Below are positions 51,162 through 59,477 of a DNA stretch of 64,000 bases, one piece after another. This stretch comes from Thermodesulfovibrionales bacterium. Its GTDB lineage: Bacteria; Nitrospirota; Thermodesulfovibrionia; Thermodesulfovibrionales; Dissulfurispiraceae. Position 1 is the first letter of the stretch; each line of letters opens with the position of its first letter. Position numbers and translations under genes: made by a program. The DNA lies in NCBI GenBank assembly GCA_020062545.1, contig JAGUWD010000007.1, positions 248,001 to 312,000 of the forward strand, given 5' to 3'. The notes beneath the pieces are model-generated. The model was not told where the DNA came from, did not search any database, and was given only the letters and a program-made list of their open reading frames with translations.

Positions 51162-51857
51162 ATGAAGAATATATTTGAAAGGCTTATATCAGAGCCTTTA
51201 GAAGGGTTTTTAGAGAGGTTTATACAGTTTCTTCCTAATTTAATTTCAGCAATATTGCTGCTGATAACCGGGTTATTTGCCGGCTGGCTGACTAAAAAGT
51301 TATTCTGCCGGCTGTTCAGGATTTTGAAGGTCGATGAATTTTCCGAAAGACACGGTATCAATAACATTCTCTTAAAGGGGGGCATGAAGGAAAGTTTATC
51401 CTCTATTGTTGGACGATTTTCCGGATGGCTGGTATTTTTTGTTTTTGTCATAATATCCTTAAGCAGCCTGAATGTGCCGGCAATAGAAAGGCTTCTTGAA
51501 AGATTTTTCCTTTATCTTCCCAATATGTTTGTTACAATCGTCATTCTCCTGATTGGTTATCTGCTGAGCAATTTCTTTGGAAGGACTGCCCTTATAGCTT
51601 CGGTAAATGCGGGATTAAAGGCATCAGGGTTGATAGGACGGTTTGTAAAATTGACCATATTCCTTCTTGCAGCCACAATGGCGCTTGAACAACTGGGAAT
51701 AGGCAGGGAGACTATAATTATTGCCTTTGCAATAGTCTTCGGCGGAATCGTTTTAGCTCTTTCCATAGCCTTTGGTCTTGGCGGAAGGGATATGGCAAAG
51801 GAGTATCTTGAGAAGAAATTGAAAGGTGAAGAAAAAGACGAGATTGAACACATATAA
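51162..51857 (+). CDS. membrane protein with mechanosensitive-channel TM-helix repeats
   Basis: A 231-residue protein with about five helices, including two conserved TM-helix units (FLPNLISAILLLITGLFAGWLTKKLF and YLPNMFVTIVILLIGYLLSNFFGR) found in small MscS-like proteins, and a last pore-like helix AIVFGGIVLALSIAFGLGGRDMAKEYLE. It stops there, without the beta domain of MscS. GGAGGTG precedes ATG 51162; the longer frame from 51114 overlaps the previous gene. Likely a channel subunit or modulator in osmotic control. Confidence 0.83.
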   Translation: MKNIFERLISEPLEGFLERFIQFLPNLISAILLLITGLFAGWLTKKLFCRLFRILKVDEFSERHGINNILLKGGMKESLSSIVGRFSGWLVFFVFVIISLSSLNVPAIERLLERFFLYLPNMFVTIVILLIGYLLSNFFGRTALIASVNAGLKASGLIGRFVKLTIFLLAATMALEQLGIGRETIIIAFAIVFGGIVLALSIAFGLGGRDMAKEYLEKKLKGEEKDEIEHI

Positions 51858-51872
51858 GCAATCGAGGTGACG

Positions 51873-53069
51873 ATGGAAGTATCGGAGTTCTTCTTAAAAC
51901 TTTTAACGATTTTGATTACTGCAAAGCTCTTTGCAGAGGTCTTTGCATTTTTGCGCCTTCCTTCTGTGCTGGGAGAGGTTATTGCAGGCATAATCATCGG
52001 GCCGAGCCTTTTGGGAATAATAGTTCCTGATGCAACATTTTATCTTCTTGCAGAGATAGGAATACTTCTGCTTCTCTTTGAGGTCGGGCTTGAAACTGAC
52101 GTAGGGCAGCTTGTTAAAGTAGGGATACAGTCATCACTCGTTGCTGCTACAGGAGTATTGCTTCCTGCCGTGGTAGGTTTCTGGATAAGCAGCCATATCT
52201 TTAATCTGCCTTTTCTGGTTTCCCTTTTTATCGGGGGAACGCTCGTGGCAACAAGCATCGGGATAACCGTAAGGGTTCTGGTTGACCTGAAAAAACACCA
52301 GACAAAGACTGCAAAGATAGTTCTCGGCGCGGCGGTCCTCGACGATGTGGTTGGAGTCGTTATTTTAGCCCTATTATACGATTTTGCGGTTAAGGGAGAG
52401 ATTAATATAATCAATACTGCAAAGGTGCTGGGATTCATTACCATCTTTTTATTAATCGCTCCGGTAATTACAAAGCTCTTTGTCCCGCTCATATCAAAGC
52501 TTTCCTCAAGCAGCAGGACAAAGGGTATGGTACCGACCGTCATTGTATCCATAATTCTTATGCTGGCTGTAATCTCCCATAAGGTCGGCGCTCCTGAAAT
52601 CCTCGGTTCCTTTGCTGCAGGTATTGCCCTTGCAAGAAGATTTTTCCTTCCTCTCGGTGCAACTATAGACCATTACAGCCACGGTCTGGCAGAAAAGATA
52701 GAGGAGAATATGAAACCCATTATCGATCTCTTTGTCCCGGTATTTTTCGTGATTGTCGGAGCATCTATTAATTTGAAGGTCATTGACTTCACGTCAGTGA
52801 CCTTCTGGCAGATTGCAGGACTCCTCACTACAGGAGCAATCATTGCAAAGATGCTAAGCGGTGTATGGGTTAAAGGAGGGGTGAGGACAAAGCTTTCCAC
52901 TGGAATAGCAATGGTCCCGAGGGGAGAAGTCGGTCTAATTTTTGCGGAGGTCGGTAAAAAGGGCGGAATCTTTGACGACACTATTTATGCGGTGATTGTT
53001 TTTGTGGTTGCACTTACAACTCTGTTCGCTCCTCTTTTGTTGAGGTTTGTAATGAGGAGAGAGGAATGA
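51873..53069 (+). CDS. CPA2-family Na+/H+ (or K+/H+) antiporter
   Basis: A 398-residue membrane protein of about 12 helices. LPSVLGEVIAGIIIGPSLLG (helix 2), LLLFEVGLETDVGQL, the ion-binding GAAVLDDVVGVVILALL with its paired Asp residues, and MVPRGEVGLIFAEVG are classic CPA2 motifs. No TrkA domain follows. ATG 51873 has GAGG five bases upstream; GTG 51867 is the alternative. Part of the osmolyte/ion cluster. Confidence 0.93.
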   Translation: MEVSEFFLKLLTILITAKLFAEVFAFLRLPSVLGEVIAGIIIGPSLLGIIVPDATFYLLAEIGILLLLFEVGLETDVGQLVKVGIQSSLVAATGVLLPAVVGFWISSHIFNLPFLVSLFIGGTLVATSIGITVRVLVDLKKHQTKTAKIVLGAAVLDDVVGVVILALLYDFAVKGEINIINTAKVLGFITIFLLIAPVITKLFVPLISKLSSSSRTKGMVPTVIVSIILMLAVISHKVGAPEILGSFAAGIALARRFFLPLGATIDHYSHGLAEKIEENMKPIIDLFVPVFFVIVGASINLKVIDFTSVTFWQIAGLLTTGAIIAKMLSGVWVKGGVRTKLSTGIAMVPRGEVGLIFAEVGKKGGIFDDTIYAVIVFVVALTTLFAPLLLRFVMRREE

Positions 53070-53072
53070 AAC

Positions 53073-53219
53073 CTATCTCAGCACAAATTCATGCCCGCAC
53101 TTTTTACAGCGGACGGTGTCTCCTTTTTTCTTGCCTTTGAAATGCTGGGTCTTTTTGCATCTCGGGCATTTCCTGTAATGGCTGAAGATCGATAATAAAA
53201 CCGGGCAGTAATAAAGCAT
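53073..53219 (-). CDS. small zinc-ribbon protein
   Basis: A 48-residue frame on the minus strand between two plus-strand antiporter genes. Its C-terminal half is KCPRCKKTQHFKGKKKGDTV followed by RCKKCGHEFVLR, a C-x2-C ... C-x2-C zinc ribbon; the N-terminus MLYYCPVLLSIFSHYR is hydrophobic and may be too short for a membrane span. Coding is supported by the motif; no ribosome site is obvious. Probably nucleic-acid or protein binding, unknown role. Confidence 0.65.
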   Translation of the reverse strand: MLYYCPVLLSIFSHYRKCPRCKKTQHFKGKKKGDTVRCKKCGHEFVLR

Positions 53220-53241
53220 AATCTATGCTACCATAAAAAAT

Positions 53242-55254
53242 ATGGAATTGGAATTTCTAAAATCACTGGTCTTGATCTTTGGTATCTCGGCTATAGTGGT
53301 ATTTGCACTTGGAAGGCTGAGGATTCCATCTGTTGTCGGTTTTCTTGTCGCCGGAGTAATCTTGGGGCCTCACGGATTTCAGTTCATCAAAGATGTCCAC
53401 GATGTCGAACTACTCGCAGAAATCGGAGTTATATTGCTCATGTTCACTATCGGACTTGAGTTTTCCTTGAAAAATCTCATGATGCTCCGCTCTCAGGTTT
53501 TAGTCGGTGGACTGCTCCAGGTGATACTTACCGCAGGATTGATCCTGCTACTGAGCTTTTTTATTCTCAACCAGGGATTGAATGCCGCTGTATTTGATGG
53601 GTTTCTGGTGGCTCTGAGCAGTACCGCAATAGTCATCAAGCTGCTGATGGACAGGGCTGAAATCAATGCGCCGCACGGACGATCTTCGGTCGGGATACTC
53701 ATATTTCAGGACTTATGCGTAGTGCCTTTCATGCTCCTTATCCCTGTGCTCGCTGGCAACAGCGGAGGAATGGAAGAGATTGTATTTACGATGCTCAAGG
53801 CCTTTATGGTGGTAGGCATAGTACTCTTTGCCGCAAGATGGGCTGTTCCCCATATGCTGCATGAAGTTGTAAAGACCAGAAGCCGCGAACTCTTTGTCAT
53901 TACCATAATATTGCTCTGCATAGGCACCGCTTTCCTTACATCCAAACTCGGACTTTCCCTTGCCCTCGGAGCATTTCTTGCCGGGATTGTGATATCCGAG
54001 TCAGAATACGCATCGCAGGCAATATCGGATATATTGCCTTTTAAAGAGAGCTTTACAGGATTGTTTTTTATATCCATTGGGATGTTGATGAACATCGAGT
54101 TTTTAACAGCAAATTTTGGGATGGTGATTACCGTGGTCTTTGCTATTCTGATTCTGAAATCCATTACCGGAATGGTATCCTCGTATATCGCGGGTCAGTC
54201 GTTAAGGGTCTCGATGCAGACAGGATTTTATATTTCACAGATAGGCGAGTTTTCTTTTGTGCTTGCTGTAGCTGGAAAGGCTGCTGGCCTTTTGACGGAA
54301 TATGCCTATCAGTTGTTCCTTTCGTCTTCTGTCCTGGCAATGCTTTTTACGCCTTTCATTGCAGGTGTCTCTCCTTCGGTATCTGCATGGCTTGTTTCAA
54401 AACCGATGTTGAAGCGTCTGGAACAGATGAAAAGGAGCAGGGAAAAGGAGTCGTATCCGGCAAAGAAATCCGGGCATGTGATAATAGTGGGTTTCGGTAT
54501 TAATGGCAGTAATCTTGCGAGGGTCTTGAAGGAATCGGGTATTCCATATACTGTCCTTGAGATGAATGCAAATACGGTTAAAAAAATGAAGAAAAAGGGG
54601 GAGCCGATATATTACGGAGACGGCACGAGTGCAGAAATACTGCATAAGATGGGCATTCACAGGGCAAGCGTACTTGTGGTTGCCATATCCGATCCTGCGG
54701 CCACACGCAGGATTGTGCAGATTGCTAGGCATGAAAACCCTGATATACATATAATCGTGCGCACACGGTATATAGCAGAGGTGGATGACCTCATAAAATT
54801 AGGCGCAAACGAAGTCCTTCCTGAAGAATTCGAGACATCTATCGAGATCTTTTCTCGGGTGCTGCATCACTACCATGTGCCGAAAAATGTGATAACAGAG
54901 CATATAGACAATATTCGGAAAAACAGTTACAGTGCTTTAAGAACAGTGGAACTTCCTAAGAGACACCTTGCTGAAAGACACGAATTCCTGAAAGACATAG
55001 AGACAGAGACATATCTCATTAAAAAAGACTCACATATAAGCGGGCATTCTATAAAAGAACTGCATTTAAGGGCAGAGACAGGCGCAACCATTATCGCTGT
55101 TCAGCGAGAAGAAGAAGTTCATCAGAATCCGTCGCCTGACTTTATATTAAAATCGGGTGATGTGCTTTTGTTGATAGGCAAGAGGAAGGATATTAATAAT
55201 GCCATAGATTATCTTGAGTCAGATAAATTTTTAGTGGCAAAGTATCATAGATAA
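53242..55254 (+). CDS. KefB/C-like cation-proton antiporter with RCK domains
   Basis: A 670-residue CPA2 exchanger. Transmembrane part (about 1-390): IPSVVGFLVAGVILGPHGF, MFTIGLEFSLKNL, SSVGILIFQDLCVVPFMLL (QD at the ion site, as in KefB/C) and GEFSFVLAVAG. Then a TrkA-N/RCK domain (about 410-530; VIIVGFGINGSNLARVLKESG is the NAD site) and a TrkA-C domain (about 585-670). Probably K+ efflux controlled by nucleotide or thiol state. It precedes caxA by ten bases. Confidence 0.93.
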   Translation: MELEFLKSLVLIFGISAIVVFALGRLRIPSVVGFLVAGVILGPHGFQFIKDVHDVELLAEIGVILLMFTIGLEFSLKNLMMLRSQVLVGGLLQVILTAGLILLLSFFILNQGLNAAVFDGFLVALSSTAIVIKLLMDRAEINAPHGRSSVGILIFQDLCVVPFMLLIPVLAGNSGGMEEIVFTMLKAFMVVGIVLFAARWAVPHMLHEVVKTRSRELFVITIILLCIGTAFLTSKLGLSLALGAFLAGIVISESEYASQAISDILPFKESFTGLFFISIGMLMNIEFLTANFGMVITVVFAILILKSITGMVSSYIAGQSLRVSMQTGFYISQIGEFSFVLAVAGKAAGLLTEYAYQLFLSSSVLAMLFTPFIAGVSPSVSAWLVSKPMLKRLEQMKRSREKESYPAKKSGHVIIVGFGINGSNLARVLKESGIPYTVLEMNANTVKKMKKKGEPIYYGDGTSAEILHKMGIHRASVLVVAISDPAATRRIVQIARHENPDIHIIVRTRYIAEVDDLIKLGANEVLPEEFETSIEIFSRVLHHYHVPKNVITEHIDNIRKNSYSALRTVELPKRHLAERHEFLKDIETETYLIKKDSHISGHSIKELHLRAETGATIIAVQREEEVHQNPSPDFILKSGDVLLLIGKRKDINNAIDYLESDKFLVAKYHR

Positions 55255-55264
55255 AGGAGGCCTG

Positions 55265-56263
55265 ATGTTTCTCTGGATTGCATTTATAATCTGCACAACT
55301 GTAATCATCTATGCAGGCACAAGGCTTTCCAAGTACGGCGATATCATTGCTGAAAAGACAGGCCTCGGAAGGACATGGATAGGCGTTGTTCTTATGGCAT
55401 CTGTCACATCTCTGCCAGAGCTTGTTACAGGAATAAGCTCTGTTACCTATGCGGATGTTCCAGATATTGCAGTCGGCGATGTGCTCGGAAGTTGTGTGTT
55501 CAATATGTTTATCATTTCTTTTCTCGATGCAATGCATCGTCCAACGCCAATATCCTCAAGGGCGCATCATGGACATGTGCTTTCTGCCGGTTTCGGAATA
55601 CTGCTTCTAAGCATAGCTGCCACAGGTTTGTTTTTTGGGAACCGCATCCTTCCACTCGGCTGGATAGGGCCTTATACTTTGTTTTTCGTGGTTATATATT
55701 TTATTGCCATGAGATTAGTCTATTTTTACGAAAAAAAGCAGATTTCTGCCTTTATGAAAGAAATGGCTATAGAACTGAAATATGGGAAAGTTCCTACAAA
55801 GACTGCAGTCGTCAATTACAGCATTAATGCCGTTATTGTTATTATGGCTGCTATCTTTTTGCCTAAGATCGGCGAAGGCATTGCAGAGGCAACAGGTTTA
55901 GGACAGACATTTGTGGGGAATATTTTTATAGCTGTCTCCACCTCCTTTCCGGAAGTAGTAGTCTCTATTTCTGCCGTAAAGATAGGCGCAATAGACCTTG
56001 CAATCGGAAATCTATTCGGAAGCAATATATTCAACATATTCATACTCGCCCTCGACGATGTCTTCTTCACAAAAGGCCCTCTCCTTTCCTTTGCCAGCCA
56101 GAATCACATAATCTCTGCCTTATCAGCCATTGCCATGACAACCATTGCTATTATCGGGTTAACCTACCGCACAGAGAAAAAACCGTTACTTCTGGCATGG
56201 GATTCCATAGGGATATTGCTGGTGTATGTGATAAATCTGATGCTGTTGTATATGATGAGATAG
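55265..56263 (+). CDS. Ca2+/Na+ antiporter (CaCA family)
   Basis: A 332-residue exchanger with ten or so helices and the two alpha repeats that form the ion path: MASVTSLPELVTGISSV (about 42) with GDVLGSCVFN, and IAVSTSFPEVVVSISAV (about 220) with GNLFGSNIFN. Both glutamates are present. AAAGGAGG before ATG. Last gene of the ion-transport run; convergent with the next gene. Confidence 0.93.
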   Translation: MFLWIAFIICTTVIIYAGTRLSKYGDIIAEKTGLGRTWIGVVLMASVTSLPELVTGISSVTYADVPDIAVGDVLGSCVFNMFIISFLDAMHRPTPISSRAHHGHVLSAGFGILLLSIAATGLFFGNRILPLGWIGPYTLFFVVIYFIAMRLVYFYEKKQISAFMKEMAIELKYGKVPTKTAVVNYSINAVIVIMAAIFLPKIGEGIAEATGLGQTFVGNIFIAVSTSFPEVVVSISAVKIGAIDLAIGNLFGSNIFNIFILALDDVFFTKGPLLSFASQNHIISALSAIAMTTIAIIGLTYRTEKKPLLLAWDSIGILLVYVINLMLLYMMR

Positions 56264-56266
56264 ACT

Positions 56267-57442
56267 TTAGCCTTCGCTTCGCATGACCCCTGCCAAAAAT
56301 ACAAAGGCCGCTGCAATAAGAACTGACGCTGCTCCCATAAACGCCTTGCCAAAACCAAAATATAGAGCTACAATTCCAGAAATAAGAGGTCCTGTTGTGT
56401 GGCCTATGTCCATTATTGAGCCTAATATCCCCATTGCAGCGCCATGAGTTTCCGTCCTGCTTAAGTCGGCGATGAATGCTGATGTGGCAGATGTTACGAT
56501 TGAGAGGCTTAATCCGAACAATATACTGAGTGTAAGCAGTGGCAGGAATGATTTAAAAAGCGAGAAGCTTCCAATGCATATTGCACCGATTAGAGCACCC
56601 CAGAAAATCTGTGGCTGCCTTCCGTGCCTGTCTGAAAATCTTCCCATTACAGGTTTTGTAAGCGCCAGTGTGATTACCTGTGAAGAAAGAAAAACTCCGA
56701 CCTCGTATGCGCTGAGACCGATTTTAATTGAATATAGCGGTAGAAATGTCTCGAATGTTCCATGTGCAAAGAGTATGGACGCCTCAACTCCTGCAGTGGT
56801 GAGGATAAGCCTGTTTGACAGCACTGATTTAAAAGATGCGGATGTCTCTTCCCAATCCCGTTTTTCGATTTTCTTATCAGGGGCGGATGGCAATTTAAAT
56901 GTGAGTATAAGGGCAAGTATGCCTGCCGCGCCGCATACAAGATACACAATCTTATAGCTAAGGCCGGGATTAAAGACCATTGCTCCTATGATGCCGCCGC
57001 CTGCAATTGGAGCCATAAACCTGCCAACAAGGGTTGATGTGGAAAACCAGCCCATTTTTTCTCCCCTTTCATGATGAAAAAGGTCAGCAACAAGCGCCAT
57101 TGCAACGGGTATGAATACGGCTGTGGCAAAGCCGTGATAGAACCTCACGATGGCAAGCTGCCATATTTTATTCACGAACAGATACAGAAACGGCGCAGTC
57201 GAAAATACGATGAGCGAAAAGATGAGCATTTTTCTTCTGCCGAGCCTATCTGAAAGCAGACCCGCAGGTATGCTGGCAATTATTCCTGTAAATGCAGATA
57301 CAGAAGCAACAAAGCCCACGCCTGACGGGTCTGCGCCGAGGTGAGAGGCAAAAAGCGGAAGCACAGGGCTTTTTGATATTGTAGAGCTGAATATGGCAAA
57401 GAGCCCTGTGCTGCAGAGCAATATGAATGGGCTAAATTTCAC
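56267..57442 (-). CDS. MFS transporter, drug-efflux-like
   Basis: A 391-residue protein of 12 helices in the major facilitator superfamily. The loop-2 motif GLLSDRLGRRKMLIFS (about 60-76) and its repeat GRFSDRHGRQPQIFWG in the second half mark it as a DHA1-type proton-coupled exporter. Substrate not deducible. Overlaps the HD gene upstream by four bases. Confidence 0.9.
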   Translation of the reverse strand: MKFSPFILLCSTGLFAIFSSTISKSPVLPLFASHLGADPSGVGFVASVSAFTGIIASIPAGLLSDRLGRRKMLIFSLIVFSTAPFLYLFVNKIWQLAIVRFYHGFATAVFIPVAMALVADLFHHERGEKMGWFSTSTLVGRFMAPIAGGGIIGAMVFNPGLSYKIVYLVCGAAGILALILTFKLPSAPDKKIEKRDWEETSASFKSVLSNRLILTTAGVEASILFAHGTFETFLPLYSIKIGLSAYEVGVFLSSQVITLALTKPVMGRFSDRHGRQPQIFWGALIGAICIGSFSLFKSFLPLLTLSILFGLSLSIVTSATSAFIADLSRTETHGAAMGILGSIMDIGHTTGPLISGIVALYFGFGKAFMGAASVLIAAAFVFLAGVMRSEG

Positions 57443-57987
57443 TTTTTCATGAGACCCTGAATCTCTCTGTGATAGCCGAGATAGCGGTTCAGTGTCTTCT
57501 CATTCTTACCATATTTTGGATATGTCCGCAATATCTCTTCAAACCGCGTTTCGGCCTCTGATTCATCTTTAATCTCAACAATCCCGTCAGTGATTATGTC
57601 AACGAGCCTGTCTGCATAAATCACTATCCGTTCCTCAAGTTTTTTCAGGGTATAATTTTTTATCGGCAGCCCGAGCTCCCTTGCCTCTTCTTCTGTAAGT
57701 CCGCCTCGAATATGCTTTTCCATTATAGCCGTAATCTCCTCCGGTAGTCCGAGTGCTTTTCCTAATTCAGCACCAATCTTTCCATGCTCTATTGCGTGCG
57801 TCTTTGCCTTTCCGAGGTCGTGAAACAAAGCTCCCCTGCCGACAAGTTCCATATCCACATTAGCCTTAGTCTGTTCCGCAATCTCCAGCGCCTTTTTCGC
57901 TACTTTTACGCAATGTTTTATATCATCCGCAGAAACCCCTGCGTTCCTGAGAATTCCGATGTCCGAATCCTGAATTTTGTAACCCAT
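57439..57987 (-). CDS. HD-domain phosphohydrolase
   Basis: A 182-residue soluble HD-superfamily protein: His in IKHCVKVAKKALEIA, HD in GALFHDLGKAKTHAIEHGK and later DRLVDIITD provide the metal ligands. Many such proteins hydrolyse nucleotides or cyclic dinucleotides. I use ATG 57987, which has GGAGG six bases upstream; ATG 57999 overlaps that site. First gene of a pair with the MFS exporter. Confidence 0.88.
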   Translation of the reverse strand: MGYKIQDSDIGILRNAGVSADDIKHCVKVAKKALEIAEQTKANVDMELVGRGALFHDLGKAKTHAIEHGKIGAELGKALGLPEEITAIMEKHIRGGLTEEEARELGLPIKNYTLKKLEERIVIYADRLVDIITDGIVEIKDESEAETRFEEILRTYPKYGKNEKTLNRYLGYHREIQGLMKK

Positions 57988-58005
57988 GCTATCCTCCATG
58001 CAAAA

Positions 58006-58290
58006 TCACTTTACCCCGAAATACGCAAGCGTATCCGTAACAGCCTTTTCCAAATCGTGCTGAATGTGTTCGAACTTTGCCTTTACATCGTCATGGATGT
58101 GCTGAATGTACTCCTGAAGCCCCTCCTTGCCATACCTTTCTTCGATCATCCTTCCATACTCATAAATCTTCGTGATATCGTGTCTATCGGCCTTTTTCTC
58201 AGGGTCATTGTCGAGCCATTCATGAAGCTCGCGGTATTCGTTTCCTGTCCTCTCGCTGCTTGTCTTTAAATGTTTCGCTACGGATGGCAT
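58006..58290 (-). CDS. conserved hypothetical protein, His/Asp-rich
   Basis: A 94-residue helical protein rich in His, Asp, Glu and Lys (LHEWLDNDPEKKADRHDITKIYEYG, HIHDDVKAKFEHIQHDLEKAV). No named family comes to mind. GGAGGG precedes the ATG. It follows chrB on the same strand, with a TGTAACA palindrome 37 bases upstream of its start, so it may respond to the same signal. Metal binding is possible from the histidines but unproven. Confidence 0.7.
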   Translation of the reverse strand: MPSVAKHLKTSSERTGNEYRELHEWLDNDPEKKADRHDITKIYEYGRMIEERYGKEGLQEYIQHIHDDVKAKFEHIQHDLEKAVTDTLAYFGVK

Positions 58291-58326
58291 TTCTTTTCCC
58301 TCCTTTTTTGTAACATTTGATTATAA

Positions 58327-58344
58327 ATGTAACATGTGTTACAT
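58327..58344. promoter_or_regulatory. palindromic operator upstream of the small His/Asp-rich gene
   Basis: ATGTAACA-TG-TGTTACAT is a perfect 8+2+8 palindrome, with a further TGTAACA at 58310. The size fits a dimeric winged-helix or CRP/FNR-type regulator. Confidence 0.65.
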
Positions 58345-58372
58345 AGAAAGTCAAGAAAAAAATATAGTCCGG

Positions 58373-59365
58373 CTACGCCTTTGATTCGTAGAGCATTTCG
58401 AATATGCCCATTCCCCTTTCAAGGGCATCCGAATCGCTCTTTGAAGTCTTTCTTATCCCGGCAAGTATCTCCTCTATGCCTTTTGCCTCGGGCGTTTTGA
58501 ATTTGTCGTCCTTAATATCGAGTTCGTGGACTATTGCAGCTATTTTTTTAATCCTCCTGTCGACCAGATTAAATGATTTGATGAAAACTTCAAATGTGCA
58601 CATGTCGCCGATATGCGTAAATTCTCCGCCCATGACATCGAAGGCAACCATGTTTTTGGCGAGATGTGCCGTCTCTTTTTCGTCTATGAACTCAAACGAT
58701 GCTGCCGGGTCTATAAACTTTCTGATAAGCCATGCCGATGCCATTCTATCCACAAAGGGCCTCTTCCTTGTGACCCATGTTTTCCCCTGATAATCCTTTA
58801 TGCGTTTGGGAACTATTGCAGGGATCCGGATACCTGCATAAATACGGTCAATGCCTTTAAGTTCGGCCTGCAGCGTTTCCATACGCTTTTTAAGGACAGC
58901 CCCTGCTTTTGACGAAAAGAAGTCTATCCTCCTTATGGCCTCAAACTCTTTCGATAGTTTGTAGAGCTGTTCTGATAGTTTCTTGTTGCTGTGGATGCTG
59001 CTTCCTTTCTTTATGCTCTGTATTTTTCTCTCAAGCCCTTCAAACCCCTTCTCGATATCCTGATAATCACGCTCCCTTTGCCTGTTGAAGAGGTCGATGA
59101 GTTCCATGTCATGCATGGTTTCGATTTTTTCCACGTGCACAAAGGCGGCTTCGCCGCCCATTCCGACGGCTTCCGACACAAGCCATTGGCAAAACTCATA
59201 GTGTTCCTCGCTATGTGGGAGTATGTAGGCGGCGCCTTTGAACGGCAGCGCCCCGGCCTGTGTGAGCCTTCTCCATATTTTCATCCTGTTGCTCACAGGC
59301 TTTGAGGGGACGCTGTAGAAAAACAACAGCCAGCCATGTATTTCCGAATGCTTAGTCTGTAACAT
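58373..59365 (-). CDS. chrB: chromate resistance protein ChrB
   Basis: A 330-residue two-domain ChrB. The N-terminal part (GWLLFFYSVPSKPVSNRMKIWRRLTQAGALPFKGAAYILP) is the ChrB_N domain linked to chromate-responsive repression; the C-terminal part (TWVTRKRPFVDRMASAWLIRKFIDPAASFEFID) is the ChrB_C domain of unknown catalysis. A Lys/Glu-rich helical linker joins them. The ATG lies inside a TGTAACA inverted repeat with no ribosome site, hinting at a leaderless message. chrA is 22 kb away. Confidence 0.92.
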   Translation of the reverse strand: MLQTKHSEIHGWLLFFYSVPSKPVSNRMKIWRRLTQAGALPFKGAAYILPHSEEHYEFCQWLVSEAVGMGGEAAFVHVEKIETMHDMELIDLFNRQRERDYQDIEKGFEGLERKIQSIKKGSSIHSNKKLSEQLYKLSKEFEAIRRIDFFSSKAGAVLKKRMETLQAELKGIDRIYAGIRIPAIVPKRIKDYQGKTWVTRKRPFVDRMASAWLIRKFIDPAASFEFIDEKETAHLAKNMVAFDVMGGEFTHIGDMCTFEVFIKSFNLVDRRIKKIAAIVHELDIKDDKFKTPEAKGIEEILAGIRKTSKSDSDALERGMGIFEMLYESKA

Positions 59366-59386
59366 GTAATACTAATGTAACAGACG
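59356..59386. promoter_or_regulatory. inverted repeat over the chrB start, candidate operator
   Basis: GTCTGTAACAT and ATGTAACAGAC (11-bp arms with one mismatch) are separated by nine bases; the chrB ATG is within the left arm. Shares the ATGTAACA core with the palindrome at 58327. Confidence 0.6.
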
Positions 59387-59477
59387 TTATATGCGGTGTC
59401 AATGAGAATAAAGGCGCAGGATATTTATTTTTTGAACTTTTTCTATTAAACTTTTAAAAATATGTGGGAGGTGACTC

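Noticed and set aside
53706-54164. 152-codon frame antisense to the KefB-like gene
   Set aside because: Lies wholly opposite a strongly conserved antiporter gene and has no recognisable protein features.
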